64,000 nucleotides of DNA. Origin: Christiangramia aestuarii. Its GTDB lineage: Bacteria; Bacteroidota; Bacteroidia; Flavobacteriales; Flavobacteriaceae. This document shows, piece by piece, positions 8,012 to 16,175 of the stretch. The stretch lies in contig NZ_VJVW01000005.1 of the NCBI RefSeq assembly GCF_009735585.1, forward strand, positions 1-64,000, in the 5' to 3' direction. A model generated the notes under the pieces. The model did not search any database. It was not told the DNA's origin and worked only from the letters and a program-made list of their open reading frames with translations. Within the stretch, counting starts at the first letter, position 1. Each line of letters opens with the position of its first letter. A program made the position numbers and the translations under genes.

Positions 8012-8455
8012 ATGAAAAAAATTTACTTCGATAAATTACAAAGTCTACAGAATGGAATATTATTAGGCATTGCAATCCTCTGCTTTTTAATTTCTGGAAT
8101 TGAATATTTTACAGAAAAGTTTGAAAATTTAGATAGAATTTTAAGATCTCTCGGACATGTTTGTTTAATCCTTATCTGGTGCAAAATGCTGATTTTCAGA
8201 TATTATGTATCCTGGAATAAAGCAGGAATCAATATTAGGATCAAATATTTTCTAGGTAAGGGATTTAGCTTCAGAAAAATAAGAAAATTCCAATTAGAGA
8301 ATGATCAATTAACCATATATAAAATCGGAAATAAGAAATATGAATTCGATTTAAGTAAAGTTGAAAGATCGAGTAAGGAAAAGCTGATGGAAATCTTGGA
8401 ACAAAATACGGTATGTAATCACGGTTCCCTGCCACTAGACAGTAGTAAGAGATAG
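8012..8455 (+). CDS. Small membrane protein of unknown function
   Basis: The 147-residue product has two membrane helices (about residues 15-30 and 46-62) and a soluble C-terminal part with strand-like segments (INIRIKYFLGKGF, RKIRKFQLENDQLTIYKIG), similar in outline to membrane-anchored PH-like proteins, though this is only an impression. The last 14 codons, from about 8411, read into the left arm of element copy 9, so the present C-terminus (NTVCNHGSLPLDSSKR) is supplied by the element. The original stop codon may have been lost when the element and gene were joined or by later mutation. Confidence 0.6.
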   Translation: MKKIYFDKLQSLQNGILLGIAILCFLISGIEYFTEKFENLDRILRSLGHVCLILIWCKMLIFRYYVSWNKAGINIRIKYFLGKGFSFRKIRKFQLENDQLTIYKIGNKKYEFDLSKVERSSKEKLMEILEQNTVCNHGSLPLDSSKR

Positions 8456-8554
8456 AAAATTATAAGCTTCAACAACAAACAAATTCTAAATTTTGCCCAA
8501 ATTGTTGAAACTATCTACCCTAATTCGCCACTAGTGAAAACCTAGACCGTTAGT
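8411..8554 (+). repeat. Palindromic intergenic element, copy 9
   Basis: Left arm TAATCACGGTTCCCTGCCAC; right arm ATTCGCCACTAGTGAAAACC, ending AGACCGTTAGTC. The arms pair through GCCACTAG and CGGT. The loop is more diverged (CTTCAACAACAAACAAATTC). It overlaps the 3' end of the upstream coding region. Confidence 0.7.
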
Positions 8555-8605
8555 CAAAATTAACTTCCGGGGTTTAAGGTAAAAATTATTGATCGGCAAA
8601 GGGTA

Positions 8606-9907
8606 TTATATTGAACTATCCATATAGACCTTACCATCTTTCATAACAAAAACAACATTCTTAATGGTATTAAGAAAATCATTCTGAATATCCCCTTTTA
8701 TAGCAATAATATCGGCAAAAGAACCTTGCTTTAATATCCCAATTTCATTTTCTTTCTTAAGACTTTTTGAAGCCATATAGGTCGCCGATTGAAGAATATT
8801 TAGTGGTTTCATACCTGATTCGTAATAGGCTTTGAACATATCCTGAGAGGATACTCCGCGAGACACATGGATATTGGTATAATTATCAGATCCTGCAACT
8901 ATTATTACTTCTTTTTCTATGGCTTTTTTTAATCTAGCCTTCATATCGTTCATATATCCAGACAACCAATAAAGCTCATTTGGATCTTCTCCCTGTAGTT
9001 GGTAATAAGTTTCCATATAATCCAGGCTGTTTTCGGTTGGGACTAAAAAAACCTTTTTTTCAGCCATCAGATTGAGTGTGGAATCGGCTAAAAAAAATCC
9101 GTGTTCAATCCCATCCACCCCGGCTCTTATCGCATCCCAGGAAGATTCATTGGTAATGGAATGAGCTGTCACTGTTAGGCCGTTCATATGCGCAGTATTT
9201 ACAATTGCTTCCATTTCCGGTACAGTTAAACGGGTGTTATTCGGTAGATTATCTGCACAAATCTTGATTAAATCAACGCCCTGATTGATATGTTCCCGGA
9301 CTGCATTAATAGCATCTTCCGGACTTTTAATAATTCGATATTCATTATTTATGATTTCCTGATATTCCTTTTGAACACCATAAATCTGGCCTCCAGGACC
9401 GGACATAATTTGCCCGGCAGCAAAAACTCTGGGCCCCTCAACAGAACCTTCATTAATCGCGTCCCGCAAGGCCACATCTAAAAATTCCCCGGAATTTCCC
9501 AAGTCTTTTATTGAAGTAATTCCTACATCGAGATATGATTGAGCTCTTTTTACAGCTCTCAAAGTTCTTAAGGCCTGGCTTTCCAGTACCAGGGTACTTA
9601 TGCTATGTTCTGCAAAATCATCCTGTGGTTCCTGATCGAATAAAACGTGAGTATGAGAATCAATCAATCCTGGAAGAACTGTATACGCGCTAAGGTTTAT
9701 TATTTCAGCATCCTTTGGTATATCTATTCTATTTCCAACTTCAATTATTTTATTTCCTTTAATGTGAATTACTCTTTCTTTCAATAAAGCATTTTGCTCA
9801 CTATCATAAATTGATCCAGCCAGGATAAATTTTTCGACTTCCTGAGCTTCAGTTGGGGGAATAAAAAAAAGTAGAAGGAAAACACAAATAGTTAAAGTGC
9901 GAATCAT
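8606..9907 (-). CDS. Secreted metal-dependent amidohydrolase (imidazolonepropionase-like)
   Basis: The 433-residue product has a signal peptide (MIRTLTICVFLLLFFIPPTEAQ), so it acts in the periplasm or outside. The amidohydrolase fold is shown by HTH at residues 85-87 after LPGLIDS, the probable metal-bridging lysine in VDLIKICAD (K215), AHS (H249), GIEHG (H269) and AGSDN, plus the closing GSFADIIAIKGD and VMKDGKVY. Family members hydrolyse cyclic amides, dipeptides or similar C-N bonds; the substrate is not readable. It is read opposite to the element array, flanked by copies 9 and 10. Length is normal and nothing is broken. Confidence 0.88.
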   Translation of the reverse strand: MIRTLTICVFLLLFFIPPTEAQEVEKFILAGSIYDSEQNALLKERVIHIKGNKIIEVGNRIDIPKDAEIINLSAYTVLPGLIDSHTHVLFDQEPQDDFAEHSISTLVLESQALRTLRAVKRAQSYLDVGITSIKDLGNSGEFLDVALRDAINEGSVEGPRVFAAGQIMSGPGGQIYGVQKEYQEIINNEYRIIKSPEDAINAVREHINQGVDLIKICADNLPNNTRLTVPEMEAIVNTAHMNGLTVTAHSITNESSWDAIRAGVDGIEHGFFLADSTLNLMAEKKVFLVPTENSLDYMETYYQLQGEDPNELYWLSGYMNDMKARLKKAIEKEVIIVAGSDNYTNIHVSRGVSSQDMFKAYYESGMKPLNILQSATYMASKSLKKENEIGILKQGSFADIIAIKGDIQNDFLNTIKNVVFVMKDGKVYMDSSI

Positions 9908-9975
9908 GTAAATTTTAGAATTAAGAGAATAGGGTTTGTGAGCAATAATTTAATTAAAGATAGAAAAACTTTGTA

Positions 9976-10112
9976 AAACAAGAGTTCATGGCTAATAAGC
10001 AATATTCATAGTTATAAAATAATTAACTTGACCAACAAACCAACATTAACCCAAATCCCGAAAGGTCTGGCCGCCTACTTGATCAAATGACTATGAACTA
10101 AAACCTTAGTCA
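9976..10112 (+). repeat. Palindromic intergenic element, copy 10
   Basis: Left arm GAGTTCATGGCTAATAAGC; right arm AAATGACTATGAACTAAAACC then TTAGTC. Both arms differ from copy 2 yet still pair (TTCATGGC against GACTATGAA). The loop block AATAATTAACTTGACCAAC is unchanged. Confidence 0.75.
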
Positions 10113-10132
10113 CCATTTAAACTCAAAATAAT

Positions 10133-10843
10133 ATGAATAATAGATTTTCACTTTTAGTTATTTTGTCACTAATCATTTCATCATGTTCTAAGGATAATGA
10201 AGATATAACTCCCGTATCAGAGTTAAGTGAATACCAAAAAGAGGTTGTAAATTACTATAAAGATATCGCTTTAGGATTTGAATTCGGTACCGCGAGTAAT
10301 GTAACTCGGAAATGGTATTCAGATCTTAGAATATTTATTGGTGGAGAGCCAGATATTGAATTACGAAATGAGTTAGAGAAAATTAAAACCGAAATTAATG
10401 AATTAGCAACAGATGGATTTAAAGTTAAAATTGTCAATGATTCATTACAATCAAATTATTATATATTCTTTGGCTCCGGGAAAGAATACGCTAAAATTTT
10501 TCCAAATCAAGCCAATTTTGTTGATTCTAATTGGGGGTTATTCTATGTTAATTGGAATAGAAGTGATCACTTTACTTCTGGATACATGTATGTGGATATA
10601 ACCAGAGCCAATGCTACAGAACAAAAACATCTTTTAAGAGAAGAGCTTACACAATCATTAGGGCTAGCTAAAGATTCCCCATTGTATATGGATAGTATTT
10701 TTCAATCTTCATGGACAAATACCACTCAATATGCAAGTATCGATAAAGATTTGATCAGACTTCTATATAATCCAAATATGCGTTCCGGGCTAAATGAAAA
10801 CCAAGTAGATGAAATTTTAAAAGAAATTCTGACCAACGAATAA
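10133..10843 (+). CDS. Lipoprotein with a DUF2927-like metalloprotease-related domain
   Basis: The 236-residue product has a signal peptide with lipobox (SLIISSC). The body resembles DUF2927 proteins: RKWYSDLRIFIGG near the start, YYIFFGSGKEYAKIFP, then a polar stretch SGYMYVDI and KHLLREELTQSLGLAKDS, where RxELTQSLGL replaces the HExxHxLG-like region of related zinc proteases. The Glu is kept but no His is seen in the expected first position, so catalysis is doubtful. The C-terminal part (YASIDKDLIRLLYNPNMRSGL) also fits. It is the only gene between element copies 10 and 11. Confidence 0.65.
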   Translation: MNNRFSLLVILSLIISSCSKDNEDITPVSELSEYQKEVVNYYKDIALGFEFGTASNVTRKWYSDLRIFIGGEPDIELRNELEKIKTEINELATDGFKVKIVNDSLQSNYYIFFGSGKEYAKIFPNQANFVDSNWGLFYVNWNRSDHFTSGYMYVDITRANATEQKHLLREELTQSLGLAKDSPLYMDSIFQSSWTNTTQYASIDKDLIRLLYNPNMRSGLNENQVDEILKEILTNE

Positions 10844-10886
10844 AAACCCTGCTAGAGAATTATATTTTTATTGCTTTCAATAAAAC

Positions 10887-11032
10887 TGTACCTAATAAAA
10901 GTTCATCGTAACTACGCGTTACCGTTAGAAAGAAAATAATTAACTTGAGGAACCAAAATCAATCTAATCCTGGAAGTCAGTAACACTTCCCTAAGCTCAT
11001 AACATCAGAAAATGGGGAGCGTTCAAAATTCT
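10887..11032 (+). repeat. Palindromic intergenic element, copy 11 (diverged)
   Basis: Left arm AAAAGTTCATCGTAACTACG; loop start TTACCGTTAGAAAGAAAATA and ATTAACTTGAGG match copies 1-3 almost exactly; right arm (CTCATAACATCAGAAAATGG) is strongly changed. The loop is thus better preserved than the right arm here. Confidence 0.65.
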
Positions 11033-11051
11033 CGAAAAAACTAAACCAAAA

Positions 11052-12065
11052 ATGAAAGGTTTTATGCCAAGATTTCTATTATATATAATTTGTTTCTGCA
11101 ACTTAAATTTAAATGCACAGAAAAATGAATTTTCTTTAAATGGTAAAACTTCAAATATCGAAGATGGAACTTATTTGTATCTAAGAGACCTGGTAACAGG
11201 AAAGTCTATAGACTCGGCTAAAGTTGAAAAAAACAGTTTTAGAATAGATACATCTCTAGAAGACCAAATGGTGTATGCAATGTTATTTACAAAAGATAAA
11301 AAGAAATTCAAGGAGCTCTGGATAGAAGGTGAGAAAATGACTTTCGATTCTTCAAACACAAATTTTAATGATGCATTCGTTAAGGGATCAAAAAGTCAGG
11401 ATCTTTCCCATAAAATAAAGAGTGAGGTTCATGCAAATATTGTAGAACTACCCAAGGATACTATTAAAAATAGAGAAATTAGTTTCATTGAAAAGTACCC
11501 CAATTCGTTAGTTAGTGCTTATTTGTTATTCGGAAATAGAAGAATGACACAGCAGGAAATAAAAGATCTTTATTCCTCTTTATCTATGGAGGTTCGCGAA
11601 TCTGCTTTAGGTAAGAAAATCAATAAGTCTCTGGAAAAAGATAAGCCTGAAATAGGTGAAAAATATATAGATTTTGAAGTTCAGAATAGTCAGGATCAAC
11701 TAACACGAATTTCAGATCTTACCGGGCAATTAACACTTATTCATTTTTGGTCATCAACTTGTGGAGGAAGTAGAAAAATGAATTCAACATTAAAAGCAAT
11801 TAATTCTAAATATCATCTACAGGGCTTAAACATCATTGGTATCTCAAAAGACAAGTCAAAAGAAAATTGGTTAAATGCCATAATTGAGGACAATATTTCC
11901 TGGGCTCAGTTAAGCAATTTAGAAGGATGGGATGGAGAAGTATTTAAAGCCTATGGTATTTCCTCCACACCATCCTATATCCTAATTGATAAAAACGGAA
12001 CAATCATAGCAAAAAATTTAATGAGTCCTGAATTAGAAAATAAGATCAATCAAATCCTAAATTAA
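11052..12065 (+). CDS. TlpA-like thioredoxin-fold protein with altered active site
   Basis: The 337-residue secreted protein has a signal peptide (FLLYIICFCNLNLNAQ), an N-terminal DUF4369-like beta domain (residues about 25-120), a helical linker and a C-terminal AhpC/TlpA thioredoxin domain (about 205-337) with LTLIHFWSSTCGGSRKMN and the cis-proline region SSTPSYILID. Such proteins are periplasmic thiol-disulfide reductases. The usual CxxC is C237-G-G-S240 here: the resolving cysteine is replaced by serine, so normal dithiol chemistry is not possible and a monothiol, peroxidase-like or purely binding role is more likely. It is the only gene between element copies 11 and 12. Confidence 0.85.
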   Translation: MKGFMPRFLLYIICFCNLNLNAQKNEFSLNGKTSNIEDGTYLYLRDLVTGKSIDSAKVEKNSFRIDTSLEDQMVYAMLFTKDKKKFKELWIEGEKMTFDSSNTNFNDAFVKGSKSQDLSHKIKSEVHANIVELPKDTIKNREISFIEKYPNSLVSAYLLFGNRRMTQQEIKDLYSSLSMEVRESALGKKINKSLEKDKPEIGEKYIDFEVQNSQDQLTRISDLTGQLTLIHFWSSTCGGSRKMNSTLKAINSKYHLQGLNIIGISKDKSKENWLNAIIEDNISWAQLSNLEGWDGEVFKAYGISSTPSYILIDKNGTIIAKNLMSPELENKINQILN

Positions 12066-12067
12066 AT

Positions 12068-12193
12068 CGGCCCCTTAAATTTTATCGCCACTAAGCGCCC
12101 TTAGAAAGAAAAATAATTAACTTGAGCATCAAACCGATACTGAGCCTCTCCCCTTTCTGCTCGGCCATACAATGATGACCGAGGTTGCTGGCG
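12068..12193 (+). repeat. Palindromic intergenic element, copy 12
   Basis: Left arm TTTTATCGCCACTAAGCGCC; loop TTAGAAAGAAAAATAATTAA then CTTGAGCATCAAACCGATAC; right arm ATGATGACCGAGGTTGCTGG. It begins just after the upstream stop codon. The right arm pairs less well than in copies 1-3. Confidence 0.7.
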
Positions 12194-12218
12194 AAAATAT
12201 TTATTGAATAATTTAATC

Positions 12219-12404
12219 ATGACTAAAATATCCACCCGAACAATTCTTATATCCATAACAGCTATATCCCTATGGATGATTGGAAGTTATTTTATATTAA
12301 AAGAACATAATAGTTTTACCACAATTATTATTGTAGCTATGATAATTGGTGCCGGCCTGTATTCTCAAATAAGAAAGGATCTCAGGATCAATTCTAAAAA
12401 ATAA
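12219..12404 (+). CDS. Small two-helix membrane protein
   Basis: The 61-residue protein has two membrane helices (ILISITAISLWMIGSYFIL and TIIIVAMIIGAGLY) and a basic tail. I chose the ATG at 12219; a TTG five codons upstream is less likely. No family recognised. It lies 22 bases before the next gene with no palindromic element between them, so the two are probably co-transcribed and form a two-gene unit between element copies 12 and 13. Confidence 0.55.
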   Translation: MTKISTRTILISITAISLWMIGSYFILKEHNSFTTIIIVAMIIGAGLYSQIRKDLRINSKK

Positions 12405-12426
12405 AATTTCCCACAACAGAAGAACG

Positions 12427-13089
12427 ATGCAAAGCAGAATTGCAATGAGTAATAATTACTTGCCATTTATAGGAAAACTGTTCACCATAACATTAATTGG
12501 CCTTATTATCTATTCATGTTCTACCTCCAAAAAGGATTACACCTATTATGACATAGATAACCAGGAAATTTCAAGATCAAAATTCCGGAAAAAAAGGTCT
12601 ACAAATAAATATTTAGATATCCAGATTGATTCCTTAAACCAGAGAAAACTCATAAAAAGAACCAAAACAGGAAAAATAGATAATATAGAAGTTTACCGTT
12701 CTCTCATTTCAAATAAATCTTCTGAAAAGTTAGATTTTTCAAAACCGTTGGTAATCTTATATTATCCAGGAAAAGATCCCTGCAATTCCAGTGGATTGCA
12801 GACCGAAGAATTTATTCGGAACTGGTATTCTTCTTTAGAATCTGGCATCCAGCAATTAAATGCAAATAACCCGGTATATCTTTATAAAGATAAGGAGGGA
12901 TTAGAAAAATATGAAGGTTTGATAAATTGGTATAAAGATCCTGATGGAATTACAGAAAGGTTGTTTTTTAATAATCACTATCCGTGTTCAAGTTTTGTTG
13001 TGATTTCTCCAAAAGGAGATTATGTTTCTTATTTTGGAGAATACGGTCCAGAATATGTTTGGAAGGCTGTAAAACTAGTTTCTAAATAA
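12427..13089 (+). CDS. Lipoprotein of unknown function
   Basis: The 220-residue product (or 214 from the ATG at 12445, which is equally plausible) has a signal peptide with lipobox IIYSC. The mature part starts basic and then contains FSKPLVILYYPGKDPCNSSG, and a second cysteine-containing motif NNHYPCSSFVVISPKGDYVSYFG; the strand order and the cysteine after the first strand are reminiscent of a thioredoxin-like fold, but there is no CxxC. Function is unknown. It follows the small membrane protein in the same unit. Confidence 0.65.
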   Translation: MQSRIAMSNNYLPFIGKLFTITLIGLIIYSCSTSKKDYTYYDIDNQEISRSKFRKKRSTNKYLDIQIDSLNQRKLIKRTKTGKIDNIEVYRSLISNKSSEKLDFSKPLVILYYPGKDPCNSSGLQTEEFIRNWYSSLESGIQQLNANNPVYLYKDKEGLEKYEGLINWYKDPDGITERLFFNNHYPCSSFVVISPKGDYVSYFGEYGPEYVWKAVKLVSK

Positions 13090-13101
13090 CCTTCGATTTA
13101 C

Positions 13102-13225
13102 AAGAACCGGTTCATAGTTGACAGACAGAAGCCTTGTAAGGAAAATAATTATCATGTTAAACATACTAAAAATAAGCCAAGCCCTAAGTGTCAAGATCGT
13201 ATTATCTAACGAATCAGTTATTTCT
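13102..13225 (+). repeat. Palindromic intergenic element, copy 13 (eroded)
   Basis: Left arm GAACCGGTTCATAGTTGACA, then GCCTTGTAAGGAAAATAATT and AATAAGCCAAGCCC, which follow the loop of other copies. The right arm is hard to identify, so the end is approximate. Confidence 0.5.
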
Positions 13226-13292
13226 TACATGGACTTCTACCCTTATTTAATGGGATTCACAAATAGTAAATTTTAAAAAGAAAACTCTAATT

Positions 13293-13769
13293 ATGAAAAG
13301 CAAAATATTCCTATTCCTTTTATCCATAGTATCATTCCAGTCCTTATCAGCCCAAAACGAAGAATATCAGGAAATAGAGTTCAAAAAAATCGCCGAAGGA
13401 GTCGATTCCCCTATTCCAGACCTCCAAATCGTATGTTTCAACAAATTTTTCAATAAGGATTATTTACCAGAAAAGTTCAGCGAAAAGTATGGTTTAACCG
13501 ATAGAAGTTTATTCAAAAAGAAAATGCTGGTTGAAATATTCCAGTCCGATCAGGAAGGAACCGGGATAGACAAAATTGAAATAGTAAAAATTTTAGAAGG
13601 AAAGGAAAACATTCAGATTGAATACAGGCTTATAAACGAGAATCCTAATAAGGATGATCAAAAACTAGCTCCTTTTATTATTGTTCAGATCCCAAAGTCT
13701 AAGAAGAAGATCCAATTCATAAAAGATGGATCTGATCTGGGTCAGGTTCAAAAAGCTTATGTAGATTAA
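13293..13769 (+). CDS. Secreted protein of unknown function
   Basis: The 158-residue product has a clear signal peptide (MKSKIFLFLLSIVSFQSLSAQ) with an AxA-like cleavage site and no lipobox. The mature protein is lysine- and glutamate-rich with strand-like segments (ENIQIEYRLINENP, LAPFIIVQIPKSKKKIQFI). No family recognised. It lies between element copies 13 and 14 as a single-gene unit. Confidence 0.65.
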   Translation: MKSKIFLFLLSIVSFQSLSAQNEEYQEIEFKKIAEGVDSPIPDLQIVCFNKFFNKDYLPEKFSEKYGLTDRSLFKKKMLVEIFQSDQEGTGIDKIEIVKILEGKENIQIEYRLINENPNKDDQKLAPFIIVQIPKSKKKIQFIKDGSDLGQVQKAYVD

Positions 13770-13775
13770 TTAACA

Positions 13776-13885
13776 AGGTACAACAAGGGTTCATTACCAA
13801 AAAGCAGAAGCCTTAAAAAGAATTAAATACATGAGATACTCACCGCGTCTGTACCTAAGCCACGGTTCTCCCACTTTTCTAAGCA
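13776..13885 (+). repeat. Palindromic intergenic element, copy 14 (right arm lost)
   Basis: Left arm TACAACAAGGGTTCATTACC, then AAGCAGAAGCCTTAAAAAG and CTGTACCTAAGCC follow the consensus. The right arm is missing; the sequence runs into the terminator hairpin of the opposite-strand receptor gene instead. Confidence 0.55.
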
Positions 13886-13900
13886 AAACTTTAGAAGCAA

Positions 13901-13930
13901 CAAGCCTCGAGTATTTAAACTCGAGGCTTG
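13901..13930. terminator. Hairpin terminator between convergent genes
   Basis: Perfect 11-bp stem CAAGCCTCGAG / CTCGAGGCTTG with an 8-base loop, followed on the plus strand by CTTTTAT. It lies 19 bases beyond the stop codon of the minus-strand receptor gene and can serve both directions. Confidence 0.75.
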
Positions 13931-13948
13931 CTTTTATAAAGGTATATC

Positions 13949-16117
13949 TTAAAATTTAAATTTAAAGCCTCCATTAATGACAAAGCCATCTACAGGAGCA
14001 TAAATATCCTTGAAATTGGGGTCATCAAGAGTACCGGTATAAACACTGTCGAAACTACTTTGCCGGGTATCGAGGATATTTTCAAAATTCAGAAATAAGG
14101 AAAAATGTTCTCCAAGCTTTTTCTCGGTCATTACTCCAAGGATCCAGTATGGATCACCTGTAGTTCCGTCGGTTAATTGCTGTTCACTATAATAGTAAGC
14201 TTCGAGGCCAATCCAAAAATTATCATGTTTCTCATACATCAAAACATTATTTAGCCGGTGTTGAGCTACCAGTGGATATTGCTGCGTATCACCATTATAA
14301 TGCTGATTCACATCAGCCAAAGTATAGCCTATAAATAACTTCAAATCATGATAACTCCAACGCATGTTGGCTTCGATTCCCTTGCTATCTATATAGCCCT
14401 CTGGCTGAGAGAATTCGTAAAAGCTTTCTGTACTTTGATTCAACACCAGTGGATCATTTATCCTCGTATAAAATAGTAAAAGGTTAGTAGACAAATTGAG
14501 GTCGTTCGTGATGGACCATTTATAATTTCCGTCCAGGTTCAAACCTAGAGATCTTTCGGCTTTGGTATCGTCCATATCTATAGGCAGCACATTTTGAAAT
14601 TGCAGCCGTTCTACCTCTTCCGTAAATATGCTGGGAGTTTTATATCCCATCCCTCCGCCGGCTCTGAAAGTCAACCGGTCTGAAGGTTCGAACATTAAGG
14701 AGAATCTGGGTAACAGGTAGAAACCGTAGTTGCTTTGATAATCACCTCTCAAACCTGTTTCCAAAGTCCATTTTTCCTTAAAATCCCATATGTTCTGAAC
14801 AAAAGCACCCAGGGTATAATTATTAAAACTGAGATCCTGATCTGGATCTCCCTGTTCCTGGTCAAAGTTTTCGGTCCATAGGTTCACTCCAGCTATCCAT
14901 TCAGTTTTATCTTGAATAGTTGAAAGATTTATTTCAGAAAAAGAAGAAACCTGGTACCCGGTAAAGGCATAGTCTGGAATTTCGATCTGTCTTTCAAAAA
15001 GACTAATACTGTTTTTTAGCTGCAGGGAGGTCTTGTCAGAAAATTTATGATTCCCCAGAAATTGAGTGGAAAAGCGCTCTGTATCATTCCTTTCAAAATA
15101 ACCTGGTCCGCGTTCATTTTCAACATAGTCGATGGCGCCACCCAATCTATCTTCAGAAACAAAATTAATGCCCAGGTTGAAATCGGTATTTTCATCCAGG
15201 TCTACAAATAGTTTAGGATTCAGCGTAAAACGTTCAAATTTCGGGATCGCCGTTAAACCATTGTCAGCGGGATCGTATGGGGTTCCTAAATTATAGGAGG
15301 CAAATACAGTGGTTCCCAGTTTCCCGAATTTTTCGGAATAAAAACCACTAAGATCCAGTCCCAGGGCAGAGGTTAGATTGGCCATAAAACTTAATTCCTG
15401 CTCATCTTCAGGAGTCTTGGAAATCAAATTTACCAGACCAGCGATCGCTCCACCACCATATAATGTTGAAGAGGCACCCTTAATCACCTCGACCTGTTTG
15501 AGATCCAGAGGAGCAATTTGCATAAGACTTAACCCGCCGGAGTATCCCGAATATAATGGAAGGCCGTCCCTTAATAATTGGGTGTACTTCCCATCGAGTC
15601 CCTGAATCCTGATACTGGAATTATAACTGGTTGCTGAAGTTTGCTGCGTTTGGATACCGGTACTTTCATTCAGCAACATGCGAATGTCCCCGGGCTTCAT
15701 ATTTCCTTTTTCTGCAAGCTCTTCGCCGGCTATAAACTCAACCCTGGTGGGGATATCCTGAAAGGTTCGGGAACTTCGGGTCGATTCGATGATGATGGTT
15801 TCCATCTGCTCTTCAGAAGGATTTAGCAAAATTTCCTGGTTATTCTGTTCTTCAGATAAAGGAAATGTTTTACTTAAAGTTATTGTTTCAAAACCTATAT
15901 AACTGATTACGATCATAAAATCTCCATTTGGTATATTCCGAAGAATGGCTTTTCCTTCTTCATTGGTGGTAGTTCCAATATTAAGTTGTTGAATGCCAAT
16001 AGTCACCCCGTAAAGCGGTTCCGTGGTTTCGGCATTTAATATGGTGGTCTCGAATTGATTTTGAGCTATGATCGTACTGCTCGCAAAAAAGAGCAATACA
16101 AAAATGATATTTTTCAA
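13949..16117 (-). CDS. TonB-dependent outer-membrane receptor
   Basis: The 722-residue protein has a signal peptide (MKNIIFVLLFFASSTIIAQ), an N-terminal carboxypeptidase-like beta-sandwich (residues about 20-105), a plug domain with RSSRTFQDIPTRVEFIAGEE, SIRIQGLDGKYTQLLRDGLP and EVIKGASSTLYGGGAIAGLV, and a 22-strand-type barrel ending in GGFKFKF with a terminal aromatic. It imports a ligand across the outer membrane using TonB energy. The gene upstream (16176-16493) is a cysteine/histidine-rich secreted protein of a type often placed before metal-linked receptors, so a metal or metal chelate is the best guess. Length is typical and no defect is seen. Confidence 0.93.
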   Translation of the reverse strand: MKNIIFVLLFFASSTIIAQNQFETTILNAETTEPLYGVTIGIQQLNIGTTTNEEGKAILRNIPNGDFMIVISYIGFETITLSKTFPLSEEQNNQEILLNPSEEQMETIIIESTRSSRTFQDIPTRVEFIAGEELAEKGNMKPGDIRMLLNESTGIQTQQTSATSYNSSIRIQGLDGKYTQLLRDGLPLYSGYSGGLSLMQIAPLDLKQVEVIKGASSTLYGGGAIAGLVNLISKTPEDEQELSFMANLTSALGLDLSGFYSEKFGKLGTTVFASYNLGTPYDPADNGLTAIPKFERFTLNPKLFVDLDENTDFNLGINFVSEDRLGGAIDYVENERGPGYFERNDTERFSTQFLGNHKFSDKTSLQLKNSISLFERQIEIPDYAFTGYQVSSFSEINLSTIQDKTEWIAGVNLWTENFDQEQGDPDQDLSFNNYTLGAFVQNIWDFKEKWTLETGLRGDYQSNYGFYLLPRFSLMFEPSDRLTFRAGGGMGYKTPSIFTEEVERLQFQNVLPIDMDDTKAERSLGLNLDGNYKWSITNDLNLSTNLLLFYTRINDPLVLNQSTESFYEFSQPEGYIDSKGIEANMRWSYHDLKLFIGYTLADVNQHYNGDTQQYPLVAQHRLNNVLMYEKHDNFWIGLEAYYYSEQQLTDGTTGDPYWILGVMTEKKLGEHFSLFLNFENILDTRQSSFDSVYTGTLDDPNFKDIYAPVDGFVINGGFKFKF

Positions 16118-16175
16118 ACTGATTTTTTTAAAATGACTATATGACTAAGCTTCACTTGAAGTGAAAAAAATTATT

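Noticed and set aside
191-13885. Palindromic elements as a CRISPR array
   Set aside because: Copies are far longer than CRISPR repeats, spacing is gene-sized and irregular, and no cas genes are present.
191-13885. Palindromic elements as ordinary MITEs
   Set aside because: Outer ends vary and I could not find target-site duplications around the best copies; strict orientation and one copy per gene also argue against random insertion. Not fully excluded.
14783-15826. Plus-strand reading frames inside the TonB receptor gene
   Set aside because: They are antisense shadows of a well-supported 722-residue receptor.
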